Assembly (NCBI GenBank): GCA_001600695.1
Contig: BCKQ01000005.1
Location: forward strand, 322,593 to 386,592
DNA: 64,000 nucleotides
From: Ascoidea asiatica
Lineage: Eukaryota > Ascomycota > Saccharomycetes > Ascoideales > Ascoideaceae
Direction of reading: 5' to 3'
Part shown: piece by piece, positions 1 through 8,999 of the stretch
Layout: each line of letters begins with the position of its first letter
How positions within the stretch are numbered: the stretch's first letter is position 1
Notes under the pieces: model-generated
The model's database searches: none
What the model was told of the DNA's origin: nothing
The model's input: the letters and a program-made list of their open reading frames with translations, nothing else
Translations under genes and position numbers: made by a program

Positions 1-97
1 AAATTGGTTCATTATTTTTAGAGATAGCCTTAGCAGAATTGGGCAAAGCAAGAGAATTTAATGCAACATCAACTACATTATTCAAATCCATTGTCAT
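1..97 (-). CDS. Unknown protein, N-terminal fragment cut by the window edge
   Basis: An open frame runs leftward from an ATG at 97 (a second in-frame ATG is at 91) and is still open at base 1. The visible residues begin MTMDLNNVVDVALNSLALP. Upstream sequence is typical intergenic DNA, so this looks like a true start. Only about 32 residues can be seen and no domain is recognisable. I do not know the product. The call rests on the open frame and position, so it is moderate at best. Confidence 0.4.
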   Translation of the reverse strand, partial: MTMDLNNVVDVALNSLALPNSAKAISKNNEPI

Positions 98-568
98 TAA
101 TAAGATAATAGCCAGGCAGTAAGACAGTCAGGTTACTGGTTAACAGTCGAGTATAAAGTCGATTATTATCTCGATTCTTATCTCGATTCTTATCTCGATA
201 TTTTGGTTCCCTGCAAACACTCACAACCATGGATTCTGGGTATGTTTTTTTGATTGTAACTTGGAATAACGAATGAATAATAACGAATAAGGAATATGGA
301 ATATGGAATAACGAATAACGAATAACGAATAACGAAAAACGAAAAACAAATCGTCAAAAGTGCTTCTGCCGCTGTGTTCGTTTGTTCTCCTCCTTTTCAG
401 ATTCTTCATTTTTCGTTGCCTTCTCCAGACTCAAAAGAGGAAATACCAAAGTCACATGACACTGGCACTTCCGAGCATGGACTTTGTTTGACCTTGTTTT
501 TGTTTTTGTTTTTGTTTTTAATTACAATTTTAGTACTGTTGAGAGTGAATTTGAATGCTGAAGAAGAA

Positions 569-613
<45 letters not shown>

Positions 614-648
614 TAATAATACAAATAACAGGTAGACTATATACAATA
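98..648. other. Intergenic region with short tandem repeats
   Basis: This is the divergent spacer between the left-edge gene and the small coiled-coil gene. It holds a 12-nt repeat (atctcgattctt, two full copies and a partial third, 168-199), a run of GAATAAC-type 7-mers (about 261-345) and an ATA/ATAATA microsatellite (about 572-615). Short frames on either strand here are made of these repeats. No gene or RNA was recognised. Confidence 0.6.
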
Positions 649-1086
649 ATGTATCTGAAAGAACATAATTCATCTAGACAGAATTATCCTAATCAAAGTA
701 CTAGAGATGATAATCAAGAGTCTTATGTGTTAGATTTAAATTATGTTACAGAAGATGAAAAAAGAGAAAAATCATTATTAAATTTAAGTCATCAATTAAT
801 TGAATTACAAAATACTTTTGAAAGATTTGATCAATTAATAGAATTACATTCAAAACAATTAAATTCAATTAAAAAAATTGGAATTTTAAGTTCTAGTATA
901 TTTATGGCTGTAGATAGAATTGTTGAAATGGATTTTAAAAATCAAAATGAAGATTTAAACAATGAATATAATGAAAGAAATGATGATAATGATGATGATG
1001 ATGATAAATCTAATAGTTCTTTAGAAGAAATAAATAATTCCCAAAATAAATTAATAGAAATCGATGAAACTTTTGAATTAGAATAA
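649..1086 (+). CDS. Small coiled-coil protein with acidic C-terminus, function unknown
   Basis: The frame encodes 145 aa from an ATG at 649. Residues about 45-95 are hydrophilic heptad-like sequence (LLNLSHQLIELQNTFERFDQ and following), ending in a short hydrophobic segment with IGILSSSIFMAVDRI. The C-terminal third is Asp/Asn/Glu-rich low complexity. Size and layout resemble small subunits of DASH/Dam1- or BLOC-1-type complexes, and the IGILSSSI stretch faintly recalls DASH Dad3, but I see no decisive motif, so this is only a suggestion. It is convergent with ALG3, with only 28 bp between the two stop codons, so the 3' UTRs must overlap. Confidence 0.65.
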   Translation: MYLKEHNSSRQNYPNQSTRDDNQESYVLDLNYVTEDEKREKSLLNLSHQLIELQNTFERFDQLIELHSKQLNSIKKIGILSSSIFMAVDRIVEMDFKNQNEDLNNEYNERNDDNDDDDDKSNSSLEEINNSQNKLIEIDETFELE

Positions 1087-1114
1087 ATTATATGATTATT
1101 AAATATATTAAAAA

Positions 1115-2596
1115 TTATTTTTCTTTCTTAACTTTTTTTTCATCATTTTTATCATTTTCAATTATTAAAAATTTATTTGTATTTAACCAAACTTTTAATA
1201 ATAATGAAGATAATAAAATTATTAATAATAATGAACTTTTAAAATTTGATGGAAATGTTATCCAACAAAATTCATGTAAAATAAAAAAAATTATAAATAA
1301 AATCCAACTTAAATTTAAAATTAATAATAAAAATATAATTTGAAAATAATACCAACTTAAAAATTGATAATGTAAAGATCTTGAAAATAAAACTCCAATT
1401 AAATTACTTATTGACATTATAAAAAATATAATTATTGGACCTTTTTTTGAATCAAATAATAAATTATTAAATTTATTTGATTCAATTGAATTTTTAAATG
1501 GATTTTTTAAAATTTTAAAAATTAATTTTTTTAAAGAAATTAAATTAAATTTTGAATTATTTAATAATATTGGTAAAAATCTTGTTTGTAAGAAAATAAA
1601 TAATATTAATAAATGTGAAAAAAATAAAAAATTATGAAAAATTTTATTATGAAAAATATTTTCAGGTATAAATTTCCAATTTACAGACCAATAATAAATA
1701 AATTCTCTTTTAAAATTAAAAGCTTGAGAAATATAATTTAAAGTTATAATATTATTACCATTTAAATTAAAAAAAAATGGATATGCAATAATAATTTGAG
1801 TTAAAATTATAAAAAATAAATTTAAAATAAATTTAAATAAATTACCATCAATCATAAAAAAAATTATTAATAAAAAACCAGGTAAATATAATAATGAATT
1901 CATTTTAATAGAAATTGAAATTGAATATAAAATTGAATTTAAAATTGTAATAATTATTAAAATTAAAGAACTGTTATTATTTTCGAATTTAGATTTTATT
2001 AAACATGAAATTTGTAAAGATAAAATTAAAAAACTTATTAAAAATGTTACCCAACAATCATTAAATAATCTTAATAAAAAAATTGATTGAATTCTTTTAC
2101 TTAAAATTAAAAAACAAATAAACCATGGTTTTTTAAAATAATTAAATAAAAAATAATTATAAGATATTAAATAATTTAAAATTGTAAAATTTAAAATCCA
2201 TGAATAAATTATTTGAATAAAATTTATATCATTATCAAATTGATATAAATAATTTAAAATTTTAAAAATCCAAATATGACCAGCGGGATAAACTAATGGA
2301 CCAGAATCACCATATAATTGAAAATAATCTAAAATACCATTATTAAATTTTGAAACTTGTTGTAAATAAGTTAAAAAATCAATTTCAGTATATTTTATAA
2401 AATTTATTATTAATTTACCTAAAAAAATTTGTGAAAAAAAAATTAAAAATGACCAAAATATTAAACAATCAGGATTGTTTAATAACGAATTTATACCATT
2501 CAAAACATCAAAAAGAAAACTTTTCAAAGTGAACTTGGGTAATTGAGGAACATCATCAGCTATTATTCTCGATGATTTTTTTGTCACTTCAGACAT
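1115..2596 (-). CDS. ALG3: Dol-P-Man:Man5GlcNAc2-PP-Dol alpha-1,3-mannosyltransferase
   Basis: The frame encodes 493 aa, close to the usual length of the GT58 family (S. cerevisiae Alg3 is about 458). Alg3 works in the ER lumen and adds the first dolichol-phosphate-mannose-derived mannose to the lipid-linked oligosaccharide. Family signatures visible are TEID at residues 70-73, GDSGPLVYPAGH at 96-107 and LSKRIQSIFLLRLFNDC at 165-181. Many hydrophobic segments follow, as expected for a polytopic ER protein. The tail is lysine-rich (KKVKKEK), compatible with ER retrieval. The ATG at 2596 is the first in frame. Its promoter is the 2597-3252 spacer, which it shares divergently with the next gene. 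Confidence 0.93.
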   Translation of the reverse strand: MSEVTKKSSRIIADDVPQLPKFTLKSFLFDVLNGINSLLNNPDCLIFWSFLIFFSQIFLGKLIINFIKYTEIDFLTYLQQVSKFNNGILDYFQLYGDSGPLVYPAGHIWIFKILNYLYQFDNDINFIQIIYSWILNFTILNYLISYNYFLFNYFKKPWFICFLILSKRIQSIFLLRLFNDCWVTFLISFLILSLQISCLIKSKFENNNSSLILIIITILNSILYSISISIKMNSLLYLPGFLLIIFFMIDGNLFKFILNLFFIILTQIIIAYPFFFNLNGNNIITLNYISQAFNFKREFIYYWSVNWKFIPENIFHNKIFHNFLFFSHLLILFIFLQTRFLPILLNNSKFNLISLKKLIFKILKNPFKNSIESNKFNNLLFDSKKGPIIIFFIMSISNLIGVLFSRSLHYQFLSWYYFQIIFLLLILNLSWILFIIFFILHEFCWITFPSNFKSSLLLIILLSSLLLKVWLNTNKFLIIENDKNDEKKVKKEK

Positions 2597-3252
2597 TATT
2601 TCATAATATATTATTGAAATATCATCAATATACTATCAATATACTATCAATAGAGAGAGAATGATGAATATATGAAAATGTTAACAACAAAAGAAGATGA
2701 GTTGAATTGCAACGTTCAATTTGAAAAAAACGTAGCGGTGGCGCTGAGGCCTGAGAGCTGGAAGAGACACGTGAAGTGTATTATGTAATCAGAAGCCACG
2801 TGATTGTCACGGTAATAGCCTGTTTGTAACAGCCGATAGCCGCTGCTGAACTTGGAATTTGTTTACTTTCTTTACAAACACAATAAATGGTTTTTGTTGT
2901 TGTTGTTGTTGTTGTTGTTGAAATGAAAATGTTCAAGCAAAAGAGATGAAATAAAGGTTTTTGTGTGCTTTGAGCAATGAAAAGAAACAGACTGTACAAG
3001 AGGAAGAGTGGATTGGAAGAGAGATGAATGATGTGGTTATGATGTGGTTATGATGGTTCATTGAGTTTCATATCTAAGAATATATTATATGAAATGAAAT
3101 GATATGATATGATATGATATGATATCCTTTGATATTATACGATATATTGATCCTATTCGAGATAATCATTTGAGATAATCATTTGAGATAATCATTTGAG
3201 ATAATCATTTGAGATTGATTATTATTTGCTAAAGAAATAAAGAAATAAAGAA
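2597..3252. promoter_or_regulatory. Divergent promoter with two CACGTG sites and tandem repeats
   Basis: This spacer separates ALG3 (minus) from the gene at 3253 (plus). Two CACGTG E-boxes lie at 2768-2773 and 2797-2802; the second reads ATCACGTG on the minus strand, which fits the Cbf1 consensus RTCACRTG. A GTT microsatellite (about 2897-2920) and GATAT repeats (about 3097-3123) follow. Close to the plus-strand start is a perfect 13-nt repeat, gagataatcattt, in four copies (3159-3210) plus a partial fifth. The regulatory role is inferred from motif match alone. Confidence 0.5.
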
Positions 3253-4779
3253 ATGGCTAGTACATTAATTCCAATAACTTTAGCATTTTGTGGTACATCA
3301 ATAACATTTTCAATAATTAGTAAATATTATTTTAATAAATATGAAGAAATTTTATTTGAAGATGATATAAATTTTAGTGAGAATATAATAAAATTATTAA
3401 ATCCAAAAATTTTATCAATAATTACAATAAAAAATGAAGAAAATAATTTTAATATTTTAAATATTTTTAATGAAAAAAATGAAAAAATTTATTCAATTGA
3501 AAAAAATTCATTTTTAAAAGATATTTGGTTTTTAATTGAAAATAATAATAATAATAATAAGAAAAAAGTTATTGGAATGATTGATATGAAAACTAATAAA
3601 AATAAAAAAAATGAAAATTTGATAAATTCTATAATTTTTAATAAAAATGAAAATTTTACTAATCTAAAATTTAAAATATTTAAAAATGGAATGAATAAAT
3701 ATATCAACTTTCAAATTCAAAAAACTACAAAAATTAAGAATAAAATTAATAAAAAAAGAAAAAATGTATTTCAGAAAATAATTAAAGAGTCTGAAGAACT
3801 TAAACAAGAAGAAGAAAATGATGAAAATGATAAAAATGAAGAAGAATTTATCTATAGATGGTTATATAATTCAAAGTATTTAGAAGTTTATCCCAAAAAA
3901 CCTATAAAAAAAAATAATGAAATTATTAATGAAAAAAAAATATCAAATACTTATGAAAAAAATAAAAATATTAATTGTGATGAATGTCAATTAAATAAAT
4001 TTTATTTAAAAAGTTTTTCTGATATTTGTTTAAAAAAATTTAGAAAAAATTATATTAAATGTAAAAAATGTAATAGATATAAAAGAAATAAAAATGAAAT
4101 TATATATAAATATAATATTTTTCAAAGAATTGGATTAGCAGTAAATATGATTGAAAAAAAGGATAAAAATTTTAATTTAGAAATAAATTATAAAATTTTA
4201 TTTAATAGTGAAAAAATTGATATTAAATATTTAATTATAAGTTTTTTAATTTCAAATTTAAAACAATGGAATAAAAAAAATAAAATTGATATTAAAAAAG
4301 ATTTTTTATTAAAAAAAAGAATTTTAGAATGGGAAAATTTAAAATTATTTAAAAGTTATTTGAAAATTCCAATTGAAAAAGAAATTAATAATTATAAATT
4401 TGTAATCAAAAAAGATTTTATTGATGATATTTCAAATGAAATTGAAAATGAAAATGAAATAACATTATCAAGAATAAATAATAATCTAGTCAGATTAAAG
4501 GATAATGAGAAAATTAAAATTAAAAAAGATATTAAGGTATCAATAGCGAAAAATAAAGAAATGAATAAATCTAATAAAGCTTTAAACCCTATTACATTTG
4601 TTAATGGAATCCGAAGCATATCAAAGATTAAATTTATCTCAGACAAAGGTTGCGAAATTATTGGAATTTCCGGAAAAGATGGTAAATATAAAGAATATAA
4701 AGGTGGTAAACAGAAAGATGGTAGACGAAGACTTTTGAGAGTAAAAATGTTGTCCAAACTATCAAAGCTTTCCTTGTGA
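3253..4779 (+). CDS. Lys/Asn-rich protein with N-terminal membrane segment and CxxC pairs, unknown
   Basis: The frame encodes 508 aa from an ATG in good context (aagaaATGG). The N-terminus (residues 5-27) is a hydrophobic segment ending in KYYFNKYEE, likely a single membrane anchor. The body is extremely Lys/Asn/Ile-rich. Around residues 240-275 there are two cysteine pairs, CDEC and CKKC, about 30 residues apart, suggesting a small zinc-binding insert. Segments such as EEFIYRWLYNSKYLEVYPKK and the hydrophobic strand after INYKILFNSEKID vaguely recall fungal tubby-C/LURP-one-like proteins, but the match is weak. The last 60 codons are visibly less AT-rich than the rest. Function not recognised. 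Confidence 0.7.
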   Translation: MASTLIPITLAFCGTSITFSIISKYYFNKYEEILFEDDINFSENIIKLLNPKILSIITIKNEENNFNILNIFNEKNEKIYSIEKNSFLKDIWFLIENNNNNNKKKVIGMIDMKTNKNKKNENLINSIIFNKNENFTNLKFKIFKNGMNKYINFQIQKTTKIKNKINKKRKNVFQKIIKESEELKQEEENDENDKNEEEFIYRWLYNSKYLEVYPKKPIKKNNEIINEKKISNTYEKNKNINCDECQLNKFYLKSFSDICLKKFRKNYIKCKKCNRYKRNKNEIIYKYNIFQRIGLAVNMIEKKDKNFNLEINYKILFNSEKIDIKYLIISFLISNLKQWNKKNKIDIKKDFLLKKRILEWENLKLFKSYLKIPIEKEINNYKFVIKKDFIDDISNEIENENEITLSRINNNLVRLKDNEKIKIKKDIKVSIAKNKEMNKSNKALNPITFVNGIRSISKIKFISDKGCEIIGISGKDGKYKEYKGGKQKDGRRRLLRVKMLSKLSKLSL

Positions 4780-5622
4780 AAAAAAGATGGTCAAAAACAA
4801 GAGGATGGTCAAAATGGCGCAATTCTCAGAAAAATAAACTCATGTATTATCACAGCACTACACACCGCAGCACAGTAGACCAACCAACAGCACTTTTAAA
4901 GCAGTCCGTCTCTCAAGCAGTAGCTGTGGGCCCTAGACGACGTACAGAAACCCGCGTATTTGTTCCGCAAACAAACTCGTCTCAAGCTGTTCCTGTATAT
5001 ACGCAGACTTAAGCCCACTAGCAAATATTATATCACTGCACCAGCCTCGCAGAAGGGGTCTGCCTCTACCACCGTCAACAACACCGCCCGCCCTCTTCCG
5101 GAGCATGGACGCCATGCCTTGTCCTCGCCGGCCTCGTCTCGCCAAGTGCCTGAACTTGCGCAGTGTTCAGAATCTGCTTCTGTTCCTCACTTCCACCTTC
5201 TTTTTCTCTTTATTTTTCTTTTCTTTCTTCTGCTTCTTCTGCTTCTTCTTTTCTATGTTTCTTCTGTTCTTTCTGCTGCTTCAACTGCCTCTGCTTCTCT
5301 CCAAGGACCGGCTGTTACTGAATCTTCTTTCAACGATCTGCTTCTTCACTCTTCACTTTCTACTTCTTCATCTATTTCTTCACAACTAAAAAATAATCAT
5401 ACAAAAAAAAAATTAGTCTTATAAAATTCTAAATCTTATCTCATTTGTCATTTGTATCAATAATACTTTTTTCTTTATTCATCATTTCATATAACTTTTT
5501 ATTGTATTTTATTTTATTTTTTCATAATCTATTATTTCATATTTTATTATTTCATTTTTTTATATACTAATATCTTGATCTATATTACTTAGCTTTATCC
5601 TTTTTTTTTCTTTATCAACTAA
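4780..5622. promoter_or_regulatory. GC-rich intergenic region and polypyrimidine tract
   Basis: Bases about 4860-5170 are strikingly GC-rich for this window: 40 of the 60 bases at 5041-5100 are G or C. This is followed on the plus strand by a long C/T-rich tract (about 5185-5300, repeated TTCTTCTGCTTC) and then AT-rich sequence up to the assembly gap. No convincing gene lies here; the overlapping short frames disagree and start at weak codons. It is probably the promoter and leader of the Asn/Ser-rich gene interrupted by the gap. Confidence 0.5.
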
Positions 5623-6139
5623 NNNNNNNNNNNNNNNNNNNNNNNNNNNNNNNNNNNNNNNNNNNNNNNNNNNNNNNNNNNNNNNNNNNNNNNNNNNNNN
5701 NNNNNNNNNNNNNNNNNNNNNNNNNNNNNNNNNNNNNNNNNNNNNNNNNNNNNNNNNNNNNNNNNNNNNNNNNNNNNNNNNNNNNNNNNNNNNNNNNNNN
5801 NNNNNNNNNNNNNNNNNNNNNNNNNNNNNNNNNNNNNNNNNNNNNNNNNNNNNNNNNNNNNNNNNNNNNNNNNNNNNNNNNNNNNNNNNNNNNNNNNNNN
5901 NNNNNNNNNNNNNNNNNNNNNNNNNNNNNNNNNNNNNNNNNNNNNNNNNNNNNNNNNNNNNNNNNNNNNNNNNNNNNNNNNNNNNNNNNNNNNNNNNNNN
6001 NNNNNNNNNNNNNNNNNNNNNNNNNNNNNNNNNNNNNNNNNNNNNNNNNNNNNNNNNNNNNNNNNNNNNNNNNNNNNNNNNNNNNNNNNNNNNNNNNNNN
6101 NNNNNNNNNNNNNNNNNNNNNNNNNNNNNNNNNNNNNNN
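5623..6139. other. Assembly gap (517 N)
   Basis: A run of N bases occupies this interval. The frame entering on its right side is an open reading frame with no start codon, so the gap removes the 5' end of a gene. The flanking sequence on the right is a TTCAAA/TTCAAT repeat (Asn-Ser codons), which probably caused the assembly break. The true gap length may differ from 517. Confidence 0.99.
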
Positions 6140-6985
6140 AATTCAAATTCAAATTCAAATTCAAATTCAATTTCAATTTCAATTTCAAATCAAAATTCAA
6201 GAAATTCTCTTCTTAGATCAAAAAGTTATCATTTCAATAATTCAAACAATAATTCAAATAATAATAATACCGTTAAAAATAAATATTCATTCCTTAAAAA
6301 TAATAACACCGATAATTTAATTTCTTCCAATTCAAATTCAAATTCAAAACCAATTAATAAAATTTATCGTTCTGTTTCCTTATATAATCATAAAAATCAT
6401 GATCTAAATTCATTTCAATCTATTTCTAATCCAATTTCAAATTCTCCTCCTACAAAAGTTTTAAATGATCTTTCTTTCTTAAATAATTATCAATCTAATA
6501 ATTCTACTCAATTATCTTTACAAGATTCAAATTATTCATTTAATTCAAATACTTCAATTAATTCAAATAATTCAAATAATTCTGCTTTAAATAATTACTC
6601 AAATTATTCAAATTATCCATCCAATTTAAATAATTCAAATAATTCTTGGAATTTCAATTCAAATTTAAACTCAAATTCTAACTCAAACTCCAACTCAACG
6701 AACTCAAACTCGAACTCTTCTCACTCTTCAATTGCAAGTCCTGAAAATGATTCTTTTTCTTTTAATTCTTCTTCTACAACTATTACTAATGATTCTTTTA
6801 ATAGTTCAAAAAATTATTATACCTCGAATACAAAAGAAATTATTTCTTCCAAAGAAGATGATGATGATTTTTCTTCTATTTTATCTTCAATCAATAATAT
6901 TAATCTTTCAAATAATGATCAATCTCAAAATCAATTCTCTTCAAAATCTGATCTTAATTTCGATTGGTTAAAAGTTTGGGCTTAG
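6140..6985 (+). CDS. Asn/Ser-rich protein, C-terminal part; 5' end lost in assembly gap
   Basis: The frame is open from the first base after the gap (codon 1 = AAT at 6140) for 281 codons to TAG at 6983-6985. It has no stop and a consistent coding composition. The product is very rich in Asn and Ser (NSNSNS runs at both ends), with short less-repetitive islands such as KIYRSVSLYNHKN, PPTKVLNDLSFLNN and KEDDDDFSSILSSI, and ends in FDWLKVWA. This looks like the disordered C-terminal tail of a transcription factor or RNA-binding regulator, but no domain is visible and I cannot name it. No ATG is available between the upstream gene-free DNA and the gap, so the start lies inside the gap. Confidence 0.75.
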   Translation, partial: NSNSNSNSNSISISISNQNSRNSLLRSKSYHFNNSNNNSNNNNTVKNKYSFLKNNNTDNLISSNSNSNSKPINKIYRSVSLYNHKNHDLNSFQSISNPISNSPPTKVLNDLSFLNNYQSNNSTQLSLQDSNYSFNSNTSINSNNSNNSALNNYSNYSNYPSNLNNSNNSWNFNSNLNSNSNSNSNSTNSNSNSSHSSIASPENDSFSFNSSSTTITNDSFNSSKNYYTSNTKEIISSKEDDDDFSSILSSINNINLSNNDQSQNQFSSKSDLNFDWLKVWA

Positions 6986-8131
6986 AATAAATTTTATCCA
7001 CTCTTAAGATTTTTAATATATTATTACTACTCTTTTAGAATTATTTTGAATTATTTTGAATTATTTAATCGATTTTTAATCTTTTTTTACATTTGCATTC
7101 TTTAAAATCTAAATTTTTTTTATCTTTTTTCATCTTTTTTCATCTTTTTTTCATCTCTTTTTTTATCTCTTTTTTATCTCTTTTTTCTAATCCTTTCAAT
7201 TTATTCTTAATCTGTTTTCACCTTGTTTTCACCTTGTTTTTACTTTGTTTTGTTTTGTTTTGTATTGTTTCAATTATGCTTTATTTTATTATGAACATTT
7301 CAATTATTATTATTTCAATTAGTGTTATATTATCATTATCCTCTTATAATATTTTGCCTTAACTAAATTCAAATTATATTCAAAGGTAAAACTAGAATTG
7401 TATAACAGTATATATGGAAGAGAAAAAAAAATCCTCAATTTTTTGTTATTATGGTGTTAAGTTTACTAAAATTTTGTTAATCATATTATTTACTTATTAT
7501 TTACTTATTGTTCTCATTTTTATTCACTTTAATGTTAACTTTTTTTTTGTCTTTTTTTAAAAAAAATCTGTTTTTTTTAATATTTTATATGAGCTATATG
7601 TTTTTTCAATGGAAAAAGTCCTACAATTGTTTTTTTTCTAAAAAATGGAGAGATTTATTTATATTGGATTTTATATTTTTATTACATATTTTCTTTATAA
7701 ATTTTTATCCTGTGTTGGTATACCTATTTTGTTTGGTTGAATATTTAAATTCTGGACTTTATCTGTTATAAAAAAAATTTTATGAATTTTCTTTGGTAAT
7801 CAATTTTTCTTTGATTTCTTTATGTTTTTCCTTTTTACTTTGAATTATATTTATTATTTGTACTACAGTAGTCACTTATTTTTTTTTATTATTTACCTTC
7901 TTATTAAACTTCTTTATTTATTCAAATATTTCAATTTACTTTTAAGTTTTTTTAAAGTTTAGGTTTTCAAAAAACCAGAAAGTTGGTTTCTCTTGGGTCA
8001 CATGTGGTTTTTTTGAATTTTGGAATGAATTATTTTGAAAAGTTAAATTTATATTGAATTATTTATTATAACTTTATAGAATTAATACCATAATGTAGAA
8101 AAAATAAATATCTATCAAAGTCATACTTTGA
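6986..8131. other. Gene-free AT-rich intergenic region
   Basis: This contains T-rich sequence (3' UTR of the Asn/Ser-rich gene and promoter of EMI1). Short hydrophobic frames at 7093-7362 and 7508-7771 are translations of T-rich DNA (Phe/Leu/Ile only) and are not credible genes. One palindromic E-box CACATGTG lies at 7999-8006. Nothing else was recognised. Confidence 0.6.
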
Positions 8132-8512
8132 ATGAACTTTAATAAATATCTTTATAATAATAATATTCAAAATAACAATAGTAAAAGCAACTATAATTTT
8201 ATAAATTTAAAAATGGTGAATAGTGTAAATAGTGAAAATAAAAGAAAAGAAGAATTTCCTAAAGAAATGTCATGTAAAGAAGCATTTGATCAATTATTTC
8301 AATGTTATACAGTTGGAGGGCAATTTCGAAATTATTATAGATATGGAGAATTAAACGAATGTAATAAAGAGGTAAAGAAATTTAAAATATGTATGATGAA
8401 TAAATTTAGAAATGAAAAAGAAAAAAGTAAAATTGTTGAAAATTTCTATAGAGAAAGGTATAATGAGAATAAAGTTAAAGGTAATAGTGAAGATATATGG
8501 GATTTGAGGTAA
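8132..8512 (+). CDS. EMI1: Emi1-like twin CX9C protein (DUF3128 family)
   Basis: The frame encodes 126 aa. The core PKEMSCKEAFDQLFQCYTVG with GQFRNYYRYGELNEC and the C-terminal GNSEDIWDLR are the hallmark of the DUF3128/Emi1 family, small proteins linked in yeast to early meiotic gene induction and related to mitochondrial CHCH proteins. Cysteines at residues 48/58 and 77/87 form two perfect CX9C pairs, as in intermembrane-space disulfide helical hairpins. Two starts are possible: ATG 8132, or ATG 8213 (residue 28), which begins MVNSVNSENKRK and would give a protein nearer the conserved core. The first 27 residues are Asn-rich and poorly informative. It is convergent with the minus-strand gene at 9000. 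Confidence 0.88.
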   Translation: MNFNKYLYNNNIQNNNSKSNYNFINLKMVNSVNSENKRKEEFPKEMSCKEAFDQLFQCYTVGGQFRNYYRYGELNECNKEVKKFKICMMNKFRNEKEKSKIVENFYRERYNENKVKGNSEDIWDLR

Positions 8513-8999
8513 ATGAATAATTTTGAAGTTATTTTTTAAATAAATTAAATCACTGTAAATAGATAGATGAATGAAAAATTTGATAAGCAGATAGATAGAT
8601 AGGTAGATAGATAGATAAATATATAAATAAATAAAGTAGAAAGTTCAATATGTATTGTTTTTTTAAAATAAAGAAATGAGAAAGTTTAATAAAATGATTA
8701 ATTAAATGAATAAATGGGGAAATGAATATTTGAATGAATATTTGAAAGAAAGAAAGAAAGAAAGAAAGAAAAATAAAGAAAAAGAAAAAATAATGATAAT
8801 CAAATGTCAAATTTCAAAAGAAAATGAAAAAAAAAATGAAAAAGAAAATGTAAAAGAAAAGATAAAAGAAAATGGGAATGAAAATGAAAATGAGAATCAA
8901 ATTATATAGAATAATAATGTATATAAATAAAAAGAGATTATATTGGAGATAGAATATATTTTGGAAATGGTTGTATTCTAATGTTAACTAAGATGATGT
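8513..8999. repeat. Intergenic region with GATA- and GAAA-type microsatellites
   Basis: Between two convergent genes there is a degenerate (GATA)n tract at about 8560-8625 and a (GAAA)n tract at about 8744-8772, followed by GAAAATGAAAAAG-type repeats to about 8900. Open frames here are translations of the repeats (Lys/Glu only, or Phe/Ser/Ile only on the other strand) and are not considered genes. Confidence 0.7.

Noticed and set aside
4933-5424. Three overlapping frames in the GC-rich region (4933-5145, 4960-5424, 5105-5389)
   Set aside because: They overlap on both strands, show no domain, and two run into the C/T-rich tract giving Phe/Leu/Ser repeats. Better explained as promoter DNA.
7093-7771. 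Hydrophobic frames at 7093-7362 and 7508-7771
   Set aside because: Composition (Phe, Leu, Ile, Ser) follows from T-rich DNA; no conserved motif and no gene-like codon pattern.
8706-8909. Lys/Glu frame over GAAA repeats
   Set aside because: A translation of microsatellites between two convergent genes.
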